Shown here piece after piece: positions 26,001 through 32,717 of a DNA stretch of 44,123 nucleotides. Positions within the stretch are counted from its first letter, which is position 1; every line of letters starts with the position of its first letter. Location of the stretch: positions 1 to 44,123 of IMG/VR virus record IMGVR_UViG_3300000116_000043; one strand, 5' to 3'. The notes under the pieces are model-generated. The model had not been told where the DNA came from. It made no database searches and saw only the letters and a list, made by a program, of their open reading frames with translations. The translations under genes were made by a program, and so were the position numbers. Origin of the DNA: a virus.

Positions 26001-28137
26001 TGAAGTGATACCCCAAGTCTTGGAAATACCATCCACCACTGTCATTAGAAGGCACGCGACAACACTTAATGTCATTCGTATTCGTAATCGAACTTCGTGC
26101 CGTCGCATCATAGATGTCATCAAAATCACCTAAACGTCCGGGTAGATTGAATTCACTGTTGCTGTCGTCTATCTGATCTAAAGCAGCCGCATTCCATGAT
26201 ATAACTTCCTTGATTCCCTTACTACGAAGCATTCTGATGAAATCACAAACAGTCTCTTCTGAGTCAACTATGTTTGACTCGATTGTAGTTGGTCTTTGAA
26301 TCCAAGGTACGATATTTTCTGGTGATTTTTCAAACTCCAGTGTACCAACACCATCCCGGCTATATGGACTAATCGACGAAGAAAGAAGCGATCTTTCCTC
26401 AATAGAACTAGATTCAAGCAGAAGAGTATCAATGTAATTTCTGTAGTAGTCTTTTCTCTTGTCGTAAGGATCTTCTATATTTGGGTCGTAGTTGTCATCG
26501 ACTGAGTAGATGTATGGAGATATGATCGGTCCACCAAATTCTCTAGACCAATACACTTTATTATCGTTTACATCCGGTCTAGCAGAACCCAAAAACGATA
26601 CTGGATTATTCGCATCCATTGGTTGTGGTAGACTTAAATCTTTACTTCCGTAGTTGCTGCACTTGATTGTAGGGAAGGCAGCACGAAGTGGTTCATATAC
26701 TGATTCTTCAAGTGCAGCGTCAAAGGCAGTAGTGAGAAGACTTTGATACCAAGAATTAAATGTCAACAAATCGTATCTTCTAGCACCATTTAAACTTGGA
26801 AGTGAGGTCACTTGATTCTTCCACCATTTACCAGATCCAACGGTTATCCAAGCCGCATCGTTTTTCTGGGGGAGGGTGTAGGAACCTCCTTTAATGTTTT
26901 CTGTATTTTGATACCGATAGGCAAATCCGTTATGCCCATTCGCATCTGCTTCCCATGCCCAACTACTCAAAGAAACTTTTTGCCCGGCTCCGTCAAATAC
27001 AGTCGTGTCCTCGTCAATGTCAAGGTATTGGTCTACAGTTCCTTCTACAATCTGCTTGAGTGTTTTATTAAATCCCGGAATTAGTTCGGTGCTATATCGA
27101 GGATCCAATTGGCAAAGACCAAATGTTTTATCATGCTGTTGATTGTATGTTTTGGGGTAAAGTTCACTGTCAAGCCAACATCGAACTGGGTTCTTGATTA
27201 CCCTGCCATTTTCTAAAAATACCTCTTGTTGTAGTCTTTGGTATTCTGCAATGAAAGCATTAGTCCATCTTGTCGTTTCGGATATACCGTTTTCGTACCA
27301 AGGTGTCCAAGCAACGTATGGTGTTGAGTGTGTTTTATTTGCGGCGATACCGTCAATTGAACTTGTGTTGGATATTGACTGATTGCTGGGACTAATCCGC
27401 AAAAACGGTGAAAACCCTGTTCCATTTGGATATTCAACTTCTAAAATTGCATCGTCTTGGTGGAATCCAAGAGCAGGAGAAAATTCGTTGGGCGAGAAAT
27501 CACCTCCGGCGGATCCATCGTTAGTATCGTCAGATCCGGGTGTCACCTGACTGAAGTATTGAATTTTTTGTGCGGATCCGAGATCGTTTCCGAGTTGGTT
27601 TGCATCAGTATAATCGTATGGGCCCACTTCTTGTCGAATAGTTCCACCGAGTGCGTAAAAAGTAAATCCGATTACGTTTGGATAATCGTCTGCAATAATC
27701 TGAGCAACTAAACCTCTTGCTGCCGATACTGCATAGTCCTCTATACTTGTGATTGTAACAGGAGTATCATATTCACTTGTATCGCCTTGTGGTCCGTTAG
27801 TTCTTCCCGCGTGACCGAGACGACCTCTCGCATCTACCGAATATAGTTTCTGCACGAAGATATCAGTGTCAACTTCGACTTGTTTTGGTGCAATGGCTAC
27901 TTCTTCGAATCCGTGTAACTGCGGACTCGTCCAGTACCAGTTCGTAAACGTAGCGTCGTAATCGGCAGCAAAAATATCAGGATCGGGGAATTCGATTGCA
28001 CAATCTTCATCACCGCCGCCGCCACCACCACTTCCCGGCCACCCGATGCCGCCAGGGCACAGGATAGAATTTGGATTCTCATCACAAAAACCGTCAAGTG
28101 GATTTCCACCACCACCGCCTGGAATTACGTCACTCAT
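20074..28137 (-). CDS. Giant (2687-aa) multidomain virion-associated protein with TIM-barrel-like modules
   Basis: The largest gene of the window, with an AGGAG ribosome-binding site and ATG 28137. The first 45 residues are a Gly/Pro-rich leader with cysteines. Several successive regions look like alpha/beta-barrel glycosidase-type modules, with strands ending in acidic or aromatic residues: VRCWLDSELYP near residue 320; FYDGPFRFFQ and FGEGRPAEAVRLG near 950; VINVEHPFSYGQAGNDFPDE near 1270; EIRFWDYGWWDNEL near 1860. Two calcium-loop-like motifs lie at 1583-1596 and 1632-1644. The last ~600 residues are cysteine-rich beta-sandwich-like domains (for example CTCTPPDIEIQSEVCG). It is encoded between the PAAR/hub genes and gp25, so it is probably a tail-attached fibre, spike or sugar-processing protein. 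No family is recognised over its length; the barrel reading is by eye only. Confidence 0.7.
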   Translation of the reverse strand: MSDVIPGGGGGNPLDGFCDENPNSILCPGGIGWPGSGGGGGGDEDCAIEFPDPDIFAADYDATFTNWYWTSPQLHGFEEVAIAPKQVEVDTDIFVQKLYSVDARGRLGHAGRTNGPQGDTSEYDTPVTITSIEDYAVSAARGLVAQIIADDYPNVIGFTFYALGGTIRQEVGPYDYTDANQLGNDLGSAQKIQYFSQVTPGSDDTNDGSAGGDFSPNEFSPALGFHQDDAILEVEYPNGTGFSPFLRISPSNQSISNTSSIDGIAANKTHSTPYVAWTPWYENGISETTRWTNAFIAEYQRLQQEVFLENGRVIKNPVRCWLDSELYPKTYNQQHDKTFGLCQLDPRYSTELIPGFNKTLKQIVEGTVDQYLDIDEDTTVFDGAGQKVSLSSWAWEADANGHNGFAYRYQNTENIKGGSYTLPQKNDAAWITVGSGKWWKNQVTSLPSLNGARRYDLLTFNSWYQSLLTTAFDAALEESVYEPLRAAFPTIKCSNYGSKDLSLPQPMDANNPVSFLGSARPDVNDNKVYWSREFGGPIISPYIYSVDDNYDPNIEDPYDKRKDYYRNYIDTLLLESSSIEERSLLSSSISPYSRDGVGTLEFEKSPENIVPWIQRPTTIESNIVDSEETVCDFIRMLRSKGIKEVISWNAAALDQIDDSNSEFNLPGRLGDFDDIYDATARSSITNTNDIKCCRVPSNDSGGWYFQDLGYHFNESGGEITGRAIKNRNDASTYFNTAFPKGGGWSLITMSSDSVSANVDPSSNNQDSPGVGGGIGSPLPAINFRSSSPADRTQVKNLGPIDYEKYITKVEQQVKNLITTRVQSNPYRNSSSRTSDTIVLDVEIELFDVPFVTETGQAFLRNCGSELPETNNGQEPFGNAVRLPGIFWGLDGTRAEKTSKWDIMKDCIIRLIQHTKSVVGHDRVTFYDGPFRFFQNDLWTLLDPSKYNGRALFGEGRPAEAVRLGIADPGIQEIMAENQYHNMAWYTAKFAHKKFIWDELVNAISEYGDTGVIWTAPSYYTTNPNSGQTDMFDGWSDMPNEYIQIGESTNWERITEGVDLPTNNAMLLNRGIIKYMGDTARASQVKIFNWLRGSVYDDLGVFAPFDEKIDLDTEEGDRIFNEENSLILNSTISNSEYLNGYVFGATRNDYFVYYDYLFNGLFADSLEEPITIPECNMDISYFTTVRAGEGNNGGVIGSNTSFEQGEIGNVFYLPSYTLEADGTITDDDYRNATISEIQDRINTFLLERDAAGRVLSSYINEECKGKIVINVEHPFSYGQAGNDFPDEDSLENLQWFTEGFIKRIMAARELFPNAQLGIYALGTVHPFGSPGQFETANPWRFDPLGGQDIQNLPWLNRHLKAMDYTFDGKTITEVADFILPIHWNVNFSKDSSSYTKLLEGRKTYQAKYLIDEILMKHRENHPNNPLDVIPAVSFVSINPPSRESVKVDSKELNRQLFRQFAQYSLPRSKYFITEVASFFDPLDAASAPASKATLENECSGSEYYPFIPDHRPLIFNGIWTQQSPKSWTSNDPRVAMNDGPDGGADGARQWGEPGREKYTRRTDPTQGNGEADYFKIATGASEVDDFNANGVLTLCEEIIIPLIEQGFSRFQITNTSGFVNNSGYGQPGDAAEDLDGDGVVDGDEVRSTSTGMRAFPCNTFTGMSVPWAPNYRSNVGPVEGYINTGHCAWNPGPIRGQRSSEPFAHGMLQNTDLDVLGTPVTKPQCWLPTPFNPAGTPGVVNTPGVLPNGQGNSPECWRVAIARCKEVAEENGITDLEFAAYSGWRIPYVSKEAYEDARNRHEIGELPSENNYDRVSMGIDYKNQLSDLRNKCGFLPADTAGNRLFSPDRIPEIRFWDYGWWDNELIPLKELGFTGVGFDAGSNAWAEAQMAGLEPDDFIEKAKGYGLKNQYEAVPLIDFNDDGPMGPGTNWRLHGVSKTGIGSPDRRYEIARYWGLFPTFWGCVNDLGGEQILDLNGVPIDRIGGKRSLETCSVNLDKSKHEIGVIFDFSKLGTELKSQGNRYSQLDLSPEQCKRLFCIAYNLGYMIGLAAASWSGFGSNTEKWGTGQTLKDNLNDVREFMLDLTDATRPGHQDAIDLCGEGPEPPEPETGVACINGQCQSITREQAIELGLEIIQDQVFCGDGSQPAIPPLEDGQYIPCLTCVDIPLDSCSPCSDCREPNPIMQVGAGSFVADADPADGNADPSIISIAPPCNTDEVAPDFPPNPPSGSTVTIRNLRSGLYSGDIFFPTDSGWDGDLISAFQNQQSACAMNLSYVWEKSTDGGNQWLEYQVFDLFLNGESQRPASSADFRQTQLDGDIGDQFRLRVNWSSSCPETSPFSETKIVNVRDVNAGSQIGIPYIITIGRDCEDLGGGCTCTPPDIEIQSEVCGLFDPAACYYPIGVTLVFTVPVENRFPASPEDCVPVLGQATITDQNQTSIDYTLGECFNTAIVGVDLVQGPLTLTVPFFNCNGSGEKSVEFWVGVQPGALCIPGSPDGQIDDAFETLPGDCVGSPDIPGCRACECFGDNVSGTYGPLAHNQTFKFDIPNDTQHQNLFEGLGLRQIDTIGENSGEIQFHFASPAFAAAFFDKWNETVRNGSVTFPNSFRMETFFNGDSNFGQQINIVTLGTEGTDAVTAEEVVYNPTNQSESKIVKFFGANVDTITFSITEDPDPTTIETIEGTYSIFLP
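20580..20601. repeat. 22-bp perfect palindrome inside the giant gene
   Basis: The 11-base half CCCGACATCCC is followed directly by its exact reverse complement, so the whole 22 bp is self-complementary. It encodes part of the cysteine-rich C-terminus of the giant protein (GSPDIPGCRAC, about residues 2511-2521). Transcribed RNA could form a hairpin, and DNA could bind a symmetric protein. No U-run follows on either strand, so it is not a typical terminator. Confidence 0.85.
23201..23391 (-). other. Two calcium-binding-loop-like motifs in the giant protein
   Basis: On the minus strand the giant gene encodes DDFNANGVLTLCEE at residues 1583-1596 and DLDGDGVVDGDEV at residues 1632-1644. Both follow the D-x-[DN]-x-[DN]-G...E pattern of dockerin and EF-hand calcium loops. 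The spacing of about 49 residues is longer than in a true dockerin pair. Calcium loops are common in rigid linkers of adhesive surface proteins. The metal ligands are visible; binding is inferred. Confidence 0.5.
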
Positions 28138-28138
28138 T

Positions 28139-29020
28139 TTAGATTACTCCTACTTGCTTTATTATTTCTAGACTCTTCTTAAGTTCGGGGGTCCCAACTA
28201 CATTTTGTAAAAGTTCACCGGCGAAACAAGGATTATTCAATGCAGAACTAATTGCAAGTTGAGCCAATCCATATCTTTTTATCAGTGCCAACGCATTATC
28301 TATGTAATCTTTTCCAGATTGAACCAGATTTTGTACATTTGTTATGCTCTGGGAAACTGCTTGTGTTACATCGGTTATTGATGTGACAAATTCGTTTATT
28401 GTGTTGACATTATTTGCCCACCCTGAAACATCTGTGTATTGACCAAGTATACCTGTGATGTTCTGGTTCAGTGACTGGACAGATGCAAATAATTCACCAC
28501 CGCCCGTTGGTAATATAGACTCAAATGCTGGGGTAAAATTGTCTATCAAATCTTGATTGGGAAGTCTCAGGTTGTTTACTATATTGTTGTAAGTGGTGGC
28601 GATACCGACTGCGTTAGACAACTGATATACAGTCCCCTCGTTGTCGATTAATCTTCCACTTAATCTGTTCGTGAAATTCTGTGCGTTTGTGAGAACAGAT
28701 GCAAAACTTACAGAGTCAGGATTGGTGGGATCTCCTGTCAATATTTGAGTAAGATTCTCAATTGAGGTTTTTGCTTGAGTTAGGTCTGGACCACCCGGAA
28801 CTCCACCACCAGCAGTTTCAAGTGCGCTTCCAATAGTACTCGAAAGACCTGAGTTGCTTTCTATTAATAACTTTGAACCTTGGATCAGGGAGTCAACAGG
28901 ATTTTGAAAAATTTGACCAGTCAACGCACCTTGAACAACGTCCCGAACTTCATCGGTAAATATTTGTGTCTGTTCGTCGCAGTTATTGATTAAGTTTAAA
29001 GCATCAAAGTCAAACGCCAT
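28139..29020 (-). CDS. Conserved-looking helical protein of unknown function in baseplate cluster
   Basis: A 293-aa product starting MAFDFDALNLINNCDEQTQ. The ATG at 29020 shares a base with the PAAR gene's TAA (TAATG). A longer upstream start exists but would overlap the PAAR coding sequence by 46 nt, so it was not chosen. The protein is rich in Asn, Gln, Ser and Thr and predicted mostly helical, with repeated amphipathic stretches (for example GQYTDVSGWANNVNTINEFV, SITNVQNLVQSGKDYIDNAL). It has no signal peptide or catalytic motif that I can see. Translational coupling to the spike tip (PAAR) and its place just before the giant protein suggest a tail-associated structural or hub-linker role. 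No family is recognised. Confidence 0.6.
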   Translation of the reverse strand: MAFDFDALNLINNCDEQTQIFTDEVRDVVQGALTGQIFQNPVDSLIQGSKLLIESNSGLSSTIGSALETAGGGVPGGPDLTQAKTSIENLTQILTGDPTNPDSVSFASVLTNAQNFTNRLSGRLIDNEGTVYQLSNAVGIATTYNNIVNNLRLPNQDLIDNFTPAFESILPTGGGELFASVQSLNQNITGILGQYTDVSGWANNVNTINEFVTSITDVTQAVSQSITNVQNLVQSGKDYIDNALALIKRYGLAQLAISSALNNPCFAGELLQNVVGTPELKKSLEIIKQVGVI

Positions 29021-29280
29021 TATCCTGCCCTCACATTTCCAGATCCAGTAACGGGATGACCACACGAAGCAGCGTCACCAATTCGAATCACGGGCAGTCC
29101 GTTTGCTCTTACGGAGAACGATCCACCAATCAAAACAGGACCAGAGTGTTCGTTTCTACCGTGACCCGCAACCGGACCCATCAACAGTGCAACGGGAAAT
29201 CCATTGGCGCGAACATTGGTGGCACCACCAAGAATAGTTCCACCTGCTACGTCTATGAATGCTCTAGATATTCCCGGCAT
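29020..29280 (-). CDS. gp5.4: PAAR-type spike-tip protein (T4 gp5.4-like)
   Basis: An 86-aa protein starting MPGISRAFIDVAGG at ATG 29280. That start is preferred over the longer frame because it has a GGGAAG ribosome-binding site and the family normally starts this way. Two repeats of the form GG...NVRANGFPVA / GG..SFSVRANGLPVIR mark the PAAR fold. H40, H45, C73 and H75 are placed to form the zinc site at the sharpened tip. PAAR proteins cap the gp5 beta-helix spike and pierce the outer membrane. T4 also has this gene between gp5 and gp6. The start overlaps the end of the methyltransferase-like gene by 17 nt, and its stop is coupled to the next gene. Confidence 0.9.
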   Translation of the reverse strand: MPGISRAFIDVAGGTILGGATNVRANGFPVALLMGPVAGHGRNEHSGPVLIGGSFSVRANGLPVIRIGDAASCGHPVTGSGNVRAG

Positions 29281-29785
29281 GTTTATCTTCTTCCCAAAAT
29301 AGAATCTGCTCGCAATATTTAGCATACTTGTCGTCTATGATTTTGAAATATTCTTCGTGTGTACACTCACCAATCCAAGAGTCGAACCACCCAACATCCC
29401 AAGTCGAATCTGGTTCCCAGTCGTAAATATCTGCACGGACCAATCTAAACTTTTCATTCTTCGGACAGTGATCCCACACTAGATCAATGACCTCTTGGTT
29501 TTTTTCTACTATGGTAACACTGGTCACATCTTCATTGTCTATTAAAAACTGATGGACCATTCCAATTCCCAAACCTGCAAGCAAAACATCACCTTTTGCA
29601 TTTTCCCATAGGGGAGCATGTTCTCGGTATTCTTTTGTGGTGTCTTGCATGATTTCGTGGGTCGGGCAGAAAAGTATTGTATATTCGTCTTTTGGTTCGG
29701 GGTGGCCACACCAAGAATCAACTATTCGTTTTTCTATTCTAAATTCACCAGCAGTTCCCTCTGGTAAATTCACTTTGTACCTCAA
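29264..29785 (-). CDS. SAM-dependent methyltransferase / spermidine-synthase-like protein
   Basis: A 173-aa protein with a TTG start at 29785, overlapping the upstream stop as TTGA, with TAAGG about 9 nt upstream. The Rossmann-type signature is clear: VLLAGLGIGMVHQFL (glycine-rich motif I, about residues 67-81), VTIVEKNQEVIDLV with an acidic residue for the ribose, LVRADIYDW, and a final DVGWFDSWIGE. This arrangement is closest to the C-terminal catalytic domain of spermidine synthases and related methyltransferases, but the protein is short for a full aminopropyltransferase (usually near 280 aa). Its place among fibre genes could mean modification of a fibre or host surface, or simply cargo. 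The substrate is unknown; SAM or decarboxylated SAM binding is inferred from the motifs. Confidence 0.7.
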   Translation of the reverse strand: MRYKVNLPEGTAGEFRIEKRIVDSWCGHPEPKDEYTILFCPTHEIMQDTTKEYREHAPLWENAKGDVLLAGLGIGMVHQFLIDNEDVTSVTIVEKNQEVIDLVWDHCPKNEKFRLVRADIYDWEPDSTWDVGWFDSWIGECTHEEYFKIIDDKYAKYCEQILFWEEDKHAGNI

Positions 29786-30522
29786 CCGAATGACCTTACG
29801 ACTACTTTCCCATTTGCACCAGTGGCACCAAAATTATGATATGAGATTACTTCGATTCCTCTAGCACCACCACCACCACCACCGGGGACCACTCCATCTT
29901 CTGCCTGTTCACCGGCAACACCACCGAGTCCACCTCGGCCACCACTTGCACCTGTACCACCAGCACCACCGTTACCACCAGCACCGCCGCCAGCAATACT
30001 TGATCCGCCGGTAATCATGGTATCTCCACCGTTTGCAGTCGCACCCGAAAATGTCGCAGAAAACAAACTCGCAGTTGCTCCATCACCACCACCAGACTCT
30101 ACTCCATCGAAAGTGGTTATGGTGCTAACTCCTCTAGTATGGGTAATCAATTTCGTGCTTTCGCCATGTCCTCCGTGGCACGCATCAGGATAATCTCCAT
30201 CAGTACTCGCTCTTGGTTCGCCTGCGTCACCACCTTCACCCACATAGAAATTTAAAACATCACTTGCTTGCATATCACTGACTTGATATCTTTTTGATAG
30301 ATATGCGCCACCTGCTCCACCACCCTGTCCATAATAAGTAATAGACCTACCACTGCCCACCTTAATTCGACCGCCCCCACCACCACCAGAACCGTGCATC
30401 TCAATCTCAACATAGACTGTTCCTGCTGGAATAGTAGCACTCTGAGAACCAGTGCTTGTGATTGTCGTGGTTCCTAGAAGTTGATATTGTCTTGTGGATG
30501 CTGCTCTGGCTGCTCCTATCAT
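29782..30522 (-). CDS. Glycine-rich tail adhesin (polyglycine-sandwich-like)
   Basis: A 246-aa protein starting at ATG 30522, overlapping the upstream fibre stop as ATGA. It opens with a strand segment (QYQLLGTTTITSTGSQSATI). From about residue 45 it is dominated by glycine stretches (GSGGGGGG, GQGGGAGGAYLS, GGSSIAGGGAGGNGGAGG, GGRGGLGG, VPGGGGGGARG), ending GANGKVVVRSFG. This layout resembles T2-type gp38 distal adhesins and other Gly-rich fibre tips, in which polyglycine-II helices pack into a sandwich and intervening loops contact the receptor. Here the short non-Gly loops (for example YPDACHGGHGESTK) would be the variable contacts. It directly follows a fibre gene, as gp38 follows gp37. 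Function is inferred from composition and position. Confidence 0.65.
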   Translation of the reverse strand: MIGAARAASTRQYQLLGTTTITSTGSQSATIPAGTVYVEIEMHGSGGGGGGRIKVGSGRSITYYGQGGGAGGAYLSKRYQVSDMQASDVLNFYVGEGGDAGEPRASTDGDYPDACHGGHGESTKLITHTRGVSTITTFDGVESGGGDGATASLFSATFSGATANGGDTMITGGSSIAGGGAGGNGGAGGTGASGGRGGLGGVAGEQAEDGVVPGGGGGGARGIEVISYHNFGATGANGKVVVRSFG

Positions 30523-32693
30523 TGGAAATTAATTCCCCCGACAAATCCGTAAACATTAACACCGGCGTCGGTGGTCAAGAATGAAATTATGTCTGTACCA
30601 GAAGCAGTGAGTGCTGGTGCAACATTACCGGGCCACTTAATCAATTGTGGTGATGCAACCCAAGTTACCGTGTGCGCCCCGCCGTTTGTGATTATAAGAG
30701 TGCATGTCCCTGATTTTCCAGAAGGTGGCGAGTTTGCAAAACTTATGGTACAATCGCCCGTGATGGTTACTGTTTGCACATTTCCATCCTCAAAATCAAC
30801 CGAGAAACTGGTACTTTTCGAACCAATCGCGTTTACTTTTTCCGAGAAGTCTTTTAGTACTGGTCTGACGACATCGGTATCAGCAAAATTAGTTCCGCTG
30901 CTGTTTATTGTCTGGTAGTTTGTTCCACCCGCCCTGACAGTGATTGCGGATGAATTGTCATCGACTGTTAATATCGTGTCGTTTGATCCGGCTTCGGGAT
31001 CGCCTATTTTTACAACGTGATTGGCACCAAGTTGTATACCAACTTCGGAATCAGATGGATGTTGGAATCCAAACCCCTTTGCCAAAATCATACCAGTCGA
31101 AACACCTTGACTTCCATCTGTAACCAGCATCGAGTTCGATGGTCCAGCGACATCAAATCCAAGTGTGTCTCCGTCAAGTGTCAATCCAGCAGTAACACCA
31201 CCGAGAGATCCATCTGCACCACTAATCTGTACAAATGCGTCTCCATTGTAAAAGAACAGATCACTTGTATCTGACTCCAACCAGAAGTCACCTGTTTCTG
31301 CACCAGATGGCGCATCTGACTGTGCGGTATAACCAGCCACTCTTGCTTCTTCGTAAGCAAAGGCAACATCAACAAAGAATTCAGTTCCCGTGCTAATACC
31401 ATCTGAATTTGCATCTATTACAAAAGAATCAACATCAAGACTATAGTATGTGCCATTATATGACCCAGTTCCTGCTGTCTTAAATGTCATGTTTCCTGTA
31501 GTAAAACCCGCTCCGCGAGGAACTCCCGGTTTGAACGGAAGTATGTCTATGTTTGCCTTTTTCGTTAGCAGTGAACTGAGGTCTAAGTTTCTGCTTCGTT
31601 GGTCGATGTTATCCAAATCACTTTTATGGAAAAGGATTTTTGTTGTGTTTGCAAGTATACCGTTGAGTGCAGTAATCGCAAAGTCACCCGGATTTGCTGG
31701 AACTCCGTTTCCTGCTGTCCATCCATAAGAAGGATTGTATCCTCCGTAGGTTCTTTTTACGCCTGTACCTGAACCTTCTGCCCCAACAATTCCCTTTGTC
31801 CCTTGTGCTGTGACGCTTATTTCAATTAAGTCACCGGCATTCGCAATTACGTTCACGAAGTTTGATTGGTCGCCGGGATTGTAGTCACAGAAATATCTGG
31901 TTCCCTCGTCACAGAAAGGAACTTGATTGCAAGCACCAGCAACATTACCACCACCACTGTAAACTGCGGTCGCCCCGGTGTCCACTCGTTTAAATGTGAA
32001 AGTATAAAGTACCGAACCACCAGTATTCGCATTGATTTCATTGAAGAAATTAGTAGCATCAGATCCGTCTGAAAAAGAATCATCAACTTCAAGAATAAAT
32101 CCTGCATTTTCGAATTCTAATATTTTAAATGATCCAGCCGATGGTGCTGATCCCGCTCCACCAACAGTGCTTGAAGGTTCTCCTGCTTCATATGTAAAAT
32201 TACCAACAGTGACGACAGTATCATCTAAGGTAAATGTCATCGAGTCGGTGTTGCTTGCGTCCCTTGTCAACCCGAGAGGTCCGTCTGACCCAACCAAAAT
32301 ACTAATCTTACCATCGGCAGTAGGTACAACCTGACCACCACCAGCGGTGACGCCAGAGATAGCATCACCAGTCGTCAGAACTGTGTCGTCTATTGTAAAG
32401 GTCATCGAGTCGGTGTTGCTTGCGTCCCTTGTCAAACCAAGGGGTCCGCTACCATTCACCAGAATACTAATCAAACCATCATCAGTAGGTACAACCTGAC
32501 CACCACCGGCGGTTACACCGGAGATAGCAGGAAATTTTGCTGAGACAATTGCGTGGGGATTGGTATCACTTGTTCCGACGAACATGATACCATCATTTGC
32601 ATTGAACGCGATCTCCCCAGCAGAGAGACCCGATGCACAGGTCGCTCCAGCTGAGGATGATCTTCTTACTGTTAATTTATTGTTTCTAGCCAC
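30519..32693 (-). CDS. Tail-fibre protein with GLSAGE attachment module and tandem repeats
   Basis: A 724-aa protein with a GTG start at 32693. The GTG is chosen because the N-terminus RNNKLTVRRSSSAGA..SGLSAGEIAFNANDGIMFVGT matches the start of the next fibre protein, whereas the nearby ATG is out of frame. The GLSAGE..F..DG.LFVG pattern is common at the virion-attachment end of marine phage fibres. Residues 57-166 are two 55-aa direct repeats (ISGVTAGGGQVVPT..DG.ISILV...GPLGLTRDAS). The middle is beta-rich. Near residue 470 a small tip-like segment (SGAETGDFWLESDTSDLFFY) appears, and the end (VNVYGFVGGINFQ) is short. It precedes the glycine-rich adhesin and may be the shaft that carries it. 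Confidence 0.7.
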   Translation of the reverse strand: MARNNKLTVRRSSSAGATCASGLSAGEIAFNANDGIMFVGTSDTNPHAIVSAKFPAISGVTAGGGQVVPTDDGLISILVNGSGPLGLTRDASNTDSMTFTIDDTVLTTGDAISGVTAGGGQVVPTADGKISILVGSDGPLGLTRDASNTDSMTFTLDDTVVTVGNFTYEAGEPSSTVGGAGSAPSAGSFKILEFENAGFILEVDDSFSDGSDATNFFNEINANTGGSVLYTFTFKRVDTGATAVYSGGGNVAGACNQVPFCDEGTRYFCDYNPGDQSNFVNVIANAGDLIEISVTAQGTKGIVGAEGSGTGVKRTYGGYNPSYGWTAGNGVPANPGDFAITALNGILANTTKILFHKSDLDNIDQRSRNLDLSSLLTKKANIDILPFKPGVPRGAGFTTGNMTFKTAGTGSYNGTYYSLDVDSFVIDANSDGISTGTEFFVDVAFAYEEARVAGYTAQSDAPSGAETGDFWLESDTSDLFFYNGDAFVQISGADGSLGGVTAGLTLDGDTLGFDVAGPSNSMLVTDGSQGVSTGMILAKGFGFQHPSDSEVGIQLGANHVVKIGDPEAGSNDTILTVDDNSSAITVRAGGTNYQTINSSGTNFADTDVVRPVLKDFSEKVNAIGSKSTSFSVDFEDGNVQTVTITGDCTISFANSPPSGKSGTCTLIITNGGAHTVTWVASPQLIKWPGNVAPALTASGTDIISFLTTDAGVNVYGFVGGINFQ
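32196..32525 (-). repeat. Two 165-bp tandem repeats in a tail-fibre gene
   Basis: Residues 57-111 and 112-166 of the 724-aa fibre protein are two 55-aa copies (ISGVTAGGGQVVPT..., GPLGLTRDASNTDSMTFT...). At DNA level long stretches are identical; the copies at 32236 and 32401 share about 35 bases in a row. This looks like a recent tandem duplication. Confidence 0.85.
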
Positions 32694-32717
32694 ATCACAA
32701 TTCCATTATATAAAGAA

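Noticed and set aside
28139-29065. Longer 308-aa version of the unknown protein
   Set aside because: Its first 15 residues are encoded inside the PAAR gene in another frame; the ATG at 29020 forms a TAATG coupling and gives a cleaner N-terminus.
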